NCBI GenBank assembly: GCA_002633005.1
Contig: NMRA01000025.1
Coordinates: 404,300-468,299, forward strand
Origin: Phoronis australis
Lineage: Eukaryota; Phoronida; Phoronidae
Direction: 5' to 3'
DNA length: 64,000 nt
The first letter of the stretch is position 1, and each line of letters begins with the position of its first letter. Position numbers and translations under genes: made by a program. Below the pieces are notes generated by a model that worked only from the letters and a program-made list of their open reading frames with translations, was not told the origin of the DNA and made no database searches. Below are positions 55,322-64,000 of the stretch, one piece after another.

Positions 55322-56689
55322 AGTTCGCTTGTAAGCAGGTGTTCAACAATTCAGTGCAGGCTAACTAAAACCTGCATCATGACCAGCGACATACACATGT
55401 TGGCCCTTAGGTACATACCTATTCATCAAGTATGCTGGCAATCACAACCAGAAATTTCGTATGACATTATTTCTCTCAAAGCGCTGTATGGTCCTGGCGC
55501 TTATTGAGATTTGACGCTTACTTAGCAAATGGGTTTTCAGGTGGCTTTAACCCGGTGCTTACTCCACACCGTTGTTTATTAAAAGACCGACCCTAATACG
55601 CGACACTACGGTAAATTATGGAACGCGCCTAGTGCGTCACCTTGCGACGTGTAACTTTCGACACGTGACAAGTCATGCCTTACACGCTGACGCGTCAATG
55701 ACCCAGTTGTCGAACACGTATCAATGTTTATAAAAGTATCAATAAGTGTTAAGGTTATAATAGTTACTGATTTACGAAAATCTCATCGCTTCCACTACTT
55801 TCACTCTCTAGCCTATCTTCACGACTTGGAAGTCCGCGAATTTCATTTGAAACGTGTTCAATTCATTCCTGTCTTGCCATATCCGAAAACTGTCCGACAC
55901 GACAGGTGACGGGCAGATTATGATTATTTTAAATAATATAGATATGAATGCAAAAGGGCGGAGTTTGTCATGGTTATAGGAATTAGTTTTCGAGTCAGCT
56001 CTGCCGTGCTCAATTGTATTCGGATACTAGTCCAAATGACACGTCACAGGGTGACCGGCTTTATAGTCTGGACGTTTTCCAAAGTGAAGTTTGGTGACTG
56101 CGAGCCATTTTACGGATGATTTTTGGTAAACTGATAATGTTCGCTGTTGAAGAACCAACCAATCACTTGAGGTGATTATGTTGGCATACGCAATTAAAGT
56201 CCTGCGCTTCCTCTGCAAAAATCACCACGACAACGTTAGAATTCTAGGTCACGATGCTTGTAAATTCCATCTGTAAAAGAACTTTTCAAAATTTTAGAAC
56301 ACAAAACCCCAATGGAATGTCGTCATCCTGCGACATCCTGTTATTCACAAGTCATAGTTTCTGTAACTTTCCCGAAATATCTTTTGCATGCTGTGTGTAT
56401 TCATTCTCTTGATAATACAGCTGTGAAACGTCGAGTACTCGTACTAAAGATGAAATGTTATAAAACACTGATCGCCAATTTTATCCTCATGTTATACAGT
56501 GCCGCAGTGGTAAAATTAGAGGTAAGTAGGCGCTTAAAGTCCACCTTATCACCTTAAGCGCTGAACATAACTTTCATGTACGGTGCGTAGGCGCTACGTT
56601 CAAATGCCAAAAGGTGGTTGGCTGCGCCTACGTGCGCCTACACCCCATTACAGCACGGATGTTATGGCAGAAAAACGAACATTTTGAGT
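55322..56689. other. upstream of SRR-like gene, no gene seen
   Basis: Likely holds the promoter of the minus-strand SRR-like gene near its lower end, but no TATA box or clear site stands out. The palindromic pair AGGCGCTACGT / CCTACGTGCGCCTA near 56588 and 56626 is the only local structure. Confidence 0.35.
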
Positions 56690-56910
56690 CGCAAGAGTAA
56701 TGACCGCCTTATTAAATGCTCGCACATCGAAACCAGGGCAACAGATTCACGTAAAAATAGTTCATAACAATATAGTATTCCACGATCCAGTGACTGGGAA
56801 CACTCAATCTGAACGAGACATTATCAAGAAAGACTCTGAGTTTCTTTGGTCTGCAGCCCAAGCAAAGGCATTTGAAGGGGTTAAGAAAGCTATTAGCTCT
56901 ACGTCGCATA

Positions 56911-57184
56911 ACGTAGAATTGTCGTCGTAAGGACTTGACGGGGACCTGAGGGGTCTCAATCTCCACTGGCTTTTCTACACTATTCTTAAAAAGCTGTGCC
57001 CAGCTACACATTTTGTGTCATAAAAGAGATAATGATACCTGCAGCTGACGCGGCAAGTAGAACTAATCTCGTTTATCACCGTTGGTGTAGACTCACAGTA
57101 GAACTGTGGTTTTCTGTTGAGCCCAGACCGCCCGGAGTTGCACCTTATACCAACTCCGGACGGTCTCTCACGACGATTTAGCGT
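56911..57184 (+). mobile_element. 274 bp MITE, copy B
   Basis: Second copy of the 54199-54474 element, inserted into the RT-RNase H linker of the gypsy remnant. The coding words stop at the left edge and resume within 25 bp of the right edge. Confidence 0.75.
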
Positions 57185-57414
57185 GATGAGCCTTACCTTA
57201 CTTTGATTCGAAACTCCCAGTTACTGTGCAAACAGATGCAAGTAAATCCGGACTTGGAACCATGTTGATCCAGAACAAACGTCCAGTCGCTTTCGCAACC
57301 AAGAGTCTCACTGAAACCAAGTCCAACTACTGTAACATTGAAAGAGAAATGCTATTGTCTTTGGACACCATCATTACGTGTATCGGCGACCTGTGAGAAT
57401 CGAAACTGACCACA

Positions 57415-57490
57415 AAGCGCTCATGAATATCACCAAGAAGAAACTATCAAGCGCTCATGAATATCACCAAGAAGAAACTATCAAGCGCTC
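57415..57490 (+). repeat. 34 bp tandem duplication within RNase H
   Basis: AAGCGCTCATGAATATCACC... occurs at 57415-57448 and 57449-57482, followed by a third start AAGCGCTC. The length is not a multiple of three, so it breaks the frame. Confidence 0.95.
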
Positions 57491-58111
57491 CACCTAGTCT
57501 GTTACGTATGTTTCTTCGCATAGAGCAGTATGACTTTACGGTGAGCTAAACTCCCGGAAAGAACATTCCTCTTATTGACGTTCTCCCTAGAAACTCACTT
57601 TTTGGTTCTGCTATCTCAGTTATGGACGTGAACATTCACAGTCTATTCAATGTAACAAAGCGGCGCTTACAAGATATTCGACAACTAACCGAACAAGACG
57701 AAGTCCTAGCACAGTTCAAGCAAGCGATCACCCAAGGTTGGCCTGAATCCAAAGCTGCTTATCCTACCAGTGTACAAGATTATTGGACATGTCGTGATGA
57801 ACCGTCACTTTATGATGGAATCATTGTGAAAGGAGATCGTGTCGTGATCCTCAAAACCTTACGTTCATATGTTATGGAGAAGTTACACCTTGGACACCCT
57901 GGTATAGAGAAATCCAGACTGCGTGCCACGTCGTCTGTATTTTGGCCCCTTATCAACTCAGATATTGAGCTCATGGTGCAATCTTGTGCCTCGTGTCAAC
58001 GCAACCAATCGTCGCAACAAAAAGAGCCAATTTCGCTCATTGAAACCCAACAGCCATGGGTTATCATTGGTTCTGATTCGTTTCACTGGAACACCAACTT
58101 ATACCTACTAG

Positions 58112-58990
58112 AGTAGTATAGTAAGAGGTTTAGACGCCCCGTTTTGCGGCTCCTCGGTCAAAGGTCATCTATGTGAAAGGTCAAAGGTCACGTGGGATAA
58201 CTGCAATCGGAAGGGACACCATCCGTCTACCGGATGGATCCAGAATCGAAACAAAAGAGGGATGCTGAATAAGAACAAAACTTATTTCGTGTGCGCCGAC
58301 TGTCGTCGTTGTATATTGTGTGTTCTGTCTCACCAAAAACAGAGGCGTATACAAAAGAGGATAACCACCCAACCCAACAATAGATGTCGCGTAAAGTCTA
58401 AACCAGGCCCCGACGGTACTGAGCGAATCGTACTCATAATAATAAGAAGCGACCAGCTAACACAGAACATAAAACCGATAGCGTTTAAACGTGTATTAAT
58501 GACAAACCAACACTACAAAATCATTCGAATATAAAATCATCAAAACGTTCAGAAAAGTAGTCTATAGCAAACTTATCAAATGTCCGAATTAAATGTTTAA
58601 ATCATCAAAACGTTCAGAAAAGTAGTCTATAGCAAATTTATCAAATGTCCGAATTAAATGTTCAAAGGTCCAGTGGTGACGCCGTCGTCGAACACTTGTC
58701 GTTTGGGATAAAAGTAGGTGAACACGCAACTCTCTTGCAGGTAGGTATACATAGTGTTGTCACCGCCTAACCGGAATCCTTTGTTGAGGGCCTAGCTACT
58801 CTTTGTGGTCTGTAATACTTTGAGATACCTCGCCTTGTCGATTGCATTTCTTTGTCTTTGCACTCCTTTACAGCTAAAATGGGATTGACCGTCGATTACA
58901 GTTATCCCACGTGACCTTTGACCTTTCACATAGATGACCTTTGACCGAGGAGCCGCAAAACGGGGCGTCTAAACCTCTTACTATACTACT
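58112..58990. mobile_element. 879 bp DNA transposon with 98 bp inverted ends
   Basis: 58112-58209 and 58893-58990 are near-perfect inverted repeats (outer ends AGTAGTATAGTAAGAGG and its complement). Flanks TACTAG on the left and TACTTG on the right look like a 6 bp duplication with one change, or a TACT duplication. Inside, a ~58 bp segment (TCATCAAAACGTTCAGAAAA...) is duplicated at about 58535-58652. No transposase frame, so non-autonomous. Confidence 0.85.
58178..58190 (+). promoter_or_regulatory. perfect DR1 nuclear-receptor motif in TIR
   Basis: AGGTCAAAGGTCA, two direct half-sites one base apart. A near copy (CGGTCAAAGGTCA) is at 58155-58167 and the inverted partner is at 58912-58924 in the other arm. 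Binding is not shown; motif only. Confidence 0.4.
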
Positions 58991-59600
58991 TACTTGTCGA
59001 CGACTATTACAATTCATTCTGTATTTTTCGCAAGATTTCGTCCACGATTTCGTCAAGTGTCATACAACAACTACGTATGGTCATGTCAGAGTATGGTATC
59101 CCGCATTTCCTTGTGAGCGATAACGGTCCACAATACAGCAGTAACGAATTTCGAAGATTTGTTGAAGATTTCAAGCATGTGACTAGCAGCCCGCACTATC
59201 CCCAAGGTAATGGAAAAGCAGAAAGATTTGTCGGGACAGTGAAGAGATGTCTCCAAAAGTCGTTAGAACCCGGAGATGATCCACAGATGGCGCTACTATG
59301 TCTACGCACTACGCCCATTGTCCCTGGATGACCTTATCCAGCCGAATACATGTTCACTCGTAAGGTTCGTTCAAATCTACCTTTAGTTAACAACAAAGAA
59401 AAAGAACTGCCATATCCTGCAAAGTCCATAAAGCAAGTTGAATATTACAACCAACATGCAAGACCACTTACGCAGAGTGCAAAATCCCATCTCTAAGAAA
59501 TGGGAACCTGTGACAGTCGTTAAGAAGTGGGAACAATCACCTCCAGTCGCTCGTACATTGTTTGCAAATCTACTGGCGTTGAAATTCGGCGAAACCGTCG

Positions 59601-59744
59601 CATGGGCGGCGAACCATAGGGGGTTGGGGGGGCTATAGCCCCCCACTTTTTCAGTGCTACGTCGCGCGTAGTCTATAGGCGGTGCATCACAGGAGGGCTG
59701 AGTGGCTTTAGCCCCCCACTTTTTTCAGTGCTGCGCCGCCCATG
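59601..59744. mobile_element. CATGGGCGGCG micro-element, dimer, within integrase
   Basis: A dimer like 41524-41669. The flanks are CCGTCG (left) and CCGGTCG (right); the gypsy coding reads RRNR before and HIRST after, so the target was within a CGTCGACAC stretch. Confidence 0.75.
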
Positions 59745-59926
59745 CCGGTCGACACATTCGTTCCACGAAAGAAGAGCCACAGCCTCCCGATGACTACACC
59801 CCATCCGTGGAAGAAGCCATACAACCGAATGTGTCCGAAGGAACGTCAACCACTTCGGACAATGGTCTCTACCACACCAGATCGGGACGAGCTGTAACGC
59901 CCCCGGCGAGATTTCACGACCTGTGA

Positions 59927-60417
59927 AGGACACTATTTATATACTCACATATAGTTGGGGGGATCTTTTTATGAGAGTGCGTTTTATTGCGTGTAGGCAC
60001 GGATTGCAGGCAATCATATAATTCATGAGGGTGTGATCTGTTTACTAAGTGTGGGTGTCTCACCAACAAGTCCTAGACTCACTGTATAAAGCCATGTTTC
60101 TTTATTGAAATGCAATTAACTTTAAATTTCGTTTTACTTGTTTTTGTATGAGAGCCGTAAGTGCAGTGTCTCTAAGTTTTTATTGCAAAGTTTCATTAGC
60201 AAAAATACTGGGGGAATAAGCCTTACCATGAGTATCAATTTTCATGTTTTCTATCCTGTGTTACGTCATATTTTACATTGATATTGGACTCTGTGAAAAC
60301 TAGGATGTGCTTGTTTTTTCTGTGTTTTGTGTGTCTGTGATGCGAATGGGTCCGGATTCTACCGCTATGTTTTTCGTTATTTGATTGTAATTTGCTGTAT
60401 GTGCATAACTGATAATA
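59927..60417. other. no gene seen
   Basis: AT-rich. May include the 3' non-coding part of the gypsy remnant and the 5' UTR of the LINE fragment. Confidence 0.4.
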
Positions 60418-60680
60418 ATGACAGGTGAGCTTGCAATCGTCTCATTGAACTGCAGAGGGCTGGGTGTGCATAAAAAACGAAAGGATGTTCTCAATTATTT
60501 AGGAGAAAAACAGTACTGTATTTATTTCCCTACAGGACACACCCTTTATTACGAGAGAAGAAAATAGTATTAGATCAGTGCGGGGATATGAATATTTTTT
60601 GCAATTCAAATACCTCAAACTCCCGTGGAGTGGCGATCCTCTTTAAGAACACTTATGAGAATAAATCACTCTGTACATAG
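60418..60680 (+). pseudogene. LINE ORF2 endonuclease, N-terminal fragment
   Basis: ATG 60418 opens MTGELAIVSLNCRGLGVHKK, then RKDVLNYL, the AP-endonuclease start (S-L-N-x-R-G-L ... K-R). A shift and a stop (TAG) follow; NSRGVAILFKNTYENK near 60620 is the later strand of the same domain. The catalytic QE-x-H block is changed to PTGHT. No RT follows, so truncated. Confidence 0.75.
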
Positions 60681-60903
60681 TCTGGTAAAATGGGTATCAT
60701 AATGAAGAACAAATTTTTACTGATGGAATGGTGGACCACTGACATACATTTAAAACTGTGTCAACACTGTGTCAAATCCAAAGTAGTCAAACACCAAAAA
60801 TTCCAGTTTTCGCAATCGAGTTGACTCAAATAAAATTTGAATTCTCTGTAAGTCTCCTAAGTAAAGATAATGCCTATTTCGGATGTATTAATATGACAAG
60901 TTG

Positions 60904-60965
60904 TTCACCATTCACAGAATGTATCCACCACCTTCATCAGGCGGATACATGCTGTGAATGGTGAA
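60904..60965. repeat. 26 bp inverted repeat, 10 bp loop
   Basis: TTCACCATTCACAGAATGTA... (60904-60929) faces 60940-60965 with two mismatches, right at the start of the Tc1-like region. Confidence 0.8.
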
Positions 60966-62470
60966 TGAATTAAGATACCACTATGGGGGCTGGTGTCAAA
61001 GTTGGCAGTTCAGTGTAATTCGTATTGACCGACCGCGTGGTTCGCTTGTTCAACGTGGAAAATGTCTTGGCTTGTTTCAAGCTGGAAAAACGCATTGTGA
61101 CGTTGCACTTCATTCCTTACTGAGTACTGAATCAAAGTACCACCAGCAGAACTGTGAAACAACAGCAAGAGACAGGTGATCTAAAGGACCGTGAGAGAGC
61201 AAGTAAACCAAAAGTTAAAGATTAAGTCACAGATCGATTAATTCGGATCATCAGAAGACGTTTTGTTACGGCTATCCAATAAAACTCCATGTCGATCGAG
61301 ATCCGCGAATTTCAGATCAGGCCATACGTAAGATATTGCACAGTGCTGGTTTCAAGTCGTGCAAATCAAGAGAGGTGCCCGCGATGTCTGACGAACTCAA
61401 AAAGCGCAGACGCAGATGGGTGCATTCAGCGTCATCTTTGAATCAGACAGCAGCAGAATTCTGTGCTCTTTACACATGTGTTTCGTTTTTTTGTTTGTAC
61501 AACAAGGCTGACAATTTATAGTCTGACGAAGTCGTGGCGAAAGGAATTCCAGTTTCTGCGTGAAATCATAGTACCTGGACCGCCAACTCCGTACATTTTC
61601 AATGGACGAAATCTGTGATCTTTCGCATTAGTCGTGAGGTCATTATTCACTAGCGACACCTGGCACACATACGCAGGCTTTACTTCTGGCAAGTATGTCG
61701 TCCGCTAATCATTTGGATCGGCAATTTTTCTCAACTCACATCCGTGTTTAAATAAAATGAGTGCTCGTGAAACGTTGACTTCTTAAAAGAAGCCATATTA
61801 ATACTCCAGAACTAACCACCAGACCTACTTAAAAACCAATCTTACACTACTTCAACAACAGTCTGTATACTCCACGGGACGTTTCACTTTAAGCTCGAAT
61901 GCACGCCGGTGCCGCTCAAAATTTCAGGACTCTACTGTTGTAAGACATTGAACAGACAGTAAAATAAGTGGAAGAATTTCTCGTCACAATACACTAAAAG
62001 GAATCTAAGCTTGCTTTGTGTAGAGGGAGGCAGGAGTGTCATGGTTCCGTGGTATCAGTCACGGAGGAAAAACCAGACTTGTGGTCATTGATGGCAGTTT
62101 AACTGCCCACGTTATATGGACAATGCCCTTAATCTAGTTGCCATACCTTTTGTTAATAGCTTGGGCCCACACGCAAGACAGCTGCCTCTTCGCGCTCACA
62201 TATCGTTACCCAGCGTCTTGGGCAGCAAAACATTAACAAAATCGACTAACCAGCATGGTCACTAGACTTAAACCCAATTGAAGAAGCATGGGACAATCTT
62301 GGCAGATGAGTCAGAAAACGCATCACCCCGCGATCCAAAACTATCAACGATCTTCGTCGCATTCTTATTCAGGATCGGCATGACATTGCCCAAGCCTACG
62401 TCACTTAGGACTCCCATAATTATGCGAAGGAGATGTGCGTCATGCGTCAAGTACTGATGGTATTAAAATA
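60958..62470 (+). pseudogene. Tc1/mariner transposase
   Basis: In order: RPRG-S helix-turn-helix linker (61028), IRRRFVTAIQ and ISDQAIRKILHSAGFKSCK (second DNA-binding unit), KKRRRRWVHS, SVMVWCGISHGGKTRLVVID (central catalytic strand region) and SLDLNPIEEAWDNLGR (62259, with the final acidic residue, E of the DDE/DDD triad). The spacing fits a ~340-residue Tc1-like enzyme. Many stops and shifts (for example TGA after NLGR). The exact inverted ends were not found. Confidence 0.8.
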
Positions 62471-63201
62471 AAAAGCTCTAACACTAATCATTTTCTCATA
62501 GTTTTCACATTCACTTCCCATTTCGCCGCTTTCTATTGAGGACACTATCTACGCAGTTAGCTGAAATGCAATGTTAGTGCTTGACCTTACCTAATTCAAA
62601 GTCTCGCATTCCATTCATCTCTCGCCACGGATGGTGCATTATTGCGCTCATTCTATCACATAATGTTCTTTATAAAATCAGAATCAAACTTAGATTTATT
62701 TTTGAAACGTGAAAAATATTGAATTGTGTAACAAAATGTACAATACTTCTTTGAGTAGTGTAGAACTTGTTTTCTGCGTTAGATTGTTCAGTTAAATGCA
62801 TGCCAATCAGATTATATGTGGTGCACTAGTTTGTAGCGTGCGGGACACGTCGTCTCGAAATAAAGCAACTATTTTAACTTGTTTGTTCGTTATGTCTCAG
62901 TTGATGCGTCGCTTCACAACTGCACGCCTAAGATAGGAGATTATATAGCGACAATACAACCGAGTATATATTAAGCTGTTTAACAAAAAGTACAGTCGTG
63001 CCTTCAACCAAGTTTGTGTCAATGAAGGACTGCCACAGAATTATATAAAATGTATGCAACAAACTGAACAGATATTGAAATCATCCTTAAATCTGGCACG
63101 AGATAATCATTTTTTTTCTATCATTTACATAAAATCTAGTTTGAAATCGCATGAAGTTTCATAATTCAAACTTCTGACGCTGTGGTGTAATTGTGGTTAT
63201 T
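62471..63201. other. no gene seen
   Basis: AT-rich, no recognised feature. Confidence 0.4.
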
Positions 63202-64000
63202 ACTCTGCGCGTGTAAGCGATGAGTACCGTTGTTCCTGAGTTTTCTTCAATTTTATTCTTCTTATTCTTCTTATTCTTATTCTTCTTCCGACCAACTTTG
63301 AGGCTTAATAACTCCAAATTGGGTGCAGGCACGGTCTTTAAATTCAGCATATGACTTTTGACAGTATATAAAATTTGATTGGTTGTATAATCATATTCCA
63401 TATTGCACCGGAAGAGGTCATTTGGTGCAAAGGTCATATAATTTTCAAAATGCTACTCCTCCTTCAGTTTTAAAGCTATCTTTTTCAAATTTGGTGCACA
63501 GGTATAAGTCAACATGACAATTTAAAGAATTACTTTTCAAAGTAATCGGGTCATCCAATCAGGTGAAATAGGTCAAATGTCATTAGGTGCAAACTAAAAT
63601 TTTGAGCTAGACATTTTAAATTGACAGGCCTGATTGCCACAGGTAAACCAAATCGGAATCCAAACTTTCACGTCATTTAGTGCAAACATGGGGTCATTAG
63701 GTGCATTTTTCTTCTTAAAAATTCAATCAGCAAGTATTCTGATATGTCAACCGTTAGACAACTGTGATTCTCAGCGTTAAACACATTTTCCATGGGCTTT
63801 GCAATAATTCTCCTAAAGATGCTTAAAATGCACCGGATAAGGTAAATTAGTGCAAAGGTCATGTAACGTTCATAATGTTATATCTCTTACGTTTTTCAAG
63901 GAATTCTTTTCAATTTCAGCACACTGGTGTAAGGCAACATGCCAATTAAATACCCTACTTTACTTCGCAATAGGCCTAACCAATCAGAAAAAATAGGTCA
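63202..64000 (+). mobile_element. 1.2 kb element, second copy, cut by window end
   Basis: Starts TTATTACTCTGCGCGTG and follows 22881 onward with high identity (GAGGCTTAATAACTCCAAAT, TGCACCGGAAGAGGTCA, CATGGGGTCATTAGGTGCAT). GCACCGG markers at about 63405 and 63830 show the same ~430 bp period. The left-end hairpin is damaged here (GCGATGAGTA instead of GCGCAGAGTA). Confidence 0.85.

Larger units (their letters stand above)
56700..57600 (+). pseudogene. RT connection and RNase H of second gypsy
   Basis: Before the MITE: SEFLWSAAQAKAFEGVKKAI. After it, from about 57207: LPVTVQTDASKSGLGTMLIQ (first RNase H Asp), RPVAFATKSLTETKSNYCNI, EREMLLSL (Glu); after a shift, RIETDHKALMNITKKK, then EQYDFTV. 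A 34 bp duplication at 57415 and a stop (TGA-to-TAA type changes near 57546) break it. Confidence 0.8.
56690..59926 (+). mobile_element. second Ty3/gypsy remnant, conventional pol order
   Basis: RT connection (FLWSAAQAKAFEGVKKAI), RNase H and then integrase, in the usual gypsy order, on the plus strand. No LTRs and no upstream RT core or gag are found. Three foreign elements lie inside it (56911-57184, 58112-58990, 59601-59744), and there is a 34 bp internal duplication. The end TRSGRAVTPPARFHDL is the usual gypsy pol C-terminus. Confidence 0.85.
57622..59926 (+). pseudogene. integrase of second gypsy element
   Basis: Zinc-binding part: HLGHPGIEKSRLRA, then CASCQRN (H-H-C-C). Core: the first Asp in IGSDSFHW, then LYLL broken at 58111 by a DNA transposon; after 58990 the text resumes with VVDYYNSF-like codons, the second Asp in LVSDNGPQYSSNEF and the Glu in GNGKAERFVGTVKRCLQK. 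Then LCLRTTPIVPG with a TGA, EYYNQHARPLTQ and KKWEPVTVVKKW; it is broken again by the micro-element at 59601 and ends TRSGRAVTPPARFHDL at TGA 59924. All three catalytic acidic residues remain readable. Confidence 0.82.

Overview
The window looks like genomic DNA from a multicellular animal. It is AT-rich (roughly 60 percent by eye), its coding sequence is split into short exons with GT/AG borders and consistent phases, and it is packed with degraded transposons and tandem repeats. The frequent palindromes TACATGTA and TAGGCCTA, PAN/LamG secreted proteins and a Gmr1-type Ty3/gypsy element point to an invertebrate deuterostome (hemichordate, echinoderm or cephalochordate). That placement is inference; nothing here fixes the species. 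One ambiguous base (n) lies at 21251.

Two split genes are well supported. On the plus strand, 10025-29092 holds a six-exon gene for a secreted protein: signal peptide, PAN/apple domain, then three laminin-G-like domains (about 721 residues). Two of the LamG units lie in large paralogous exons with phase 2 at both ends. On the minus strand, 55177-38903 holds a complete eight-exon gene for a fold-type II PLP enzyme of the serine racemase family (337 residues, close to the usual length). All eight exons join in frame, including two of only 51 bp. A possible first exon of a third gene (signal peptide, apparent frameshift) lies on the minus strand at 20843-20614.

The rest is mostly mobile DNA. 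0.9-1.3 kb: remnant of a transposase-like coding exon. 1.8-8.3 kb: a LINE reverse-transcriptase copy on the minus strand, split by a Ty3/gypsy element whose pol order is protease-integrase-RT-RNase H (copia-like order, Gmr1 type). 12.2-13.5 kb: a TTAA-flanked foldback element carrying a broken THAP domain. 22.8-24.1 and 63.2-64.0 kb: two copies of a non-coding element with a ~430 bp internal period. 24.4-24.9 and 36.1-37.5 kb: a second ~430 bp tandem family. 29.3-32.8 kb: a 3.5 kb segment bounded by ~118 bp inverted repeats. 54-60 kb: a conventional-order gypsy remnant (RT/RNase H then integrase) broken by three separate insertions. 60.4-62.5 kb: a LINE endonuclease fragment and a Tc1/mariner pseudogene. 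Several MITE families, two tRNA-like SINEs and several minisatellites are scattered through the introns.

No pathway connects the genes. Nested insertion is the main theme: several elements sit inside older coding elements, so the reading frame of the host element shows the insertion point and sometimes the target duplication.
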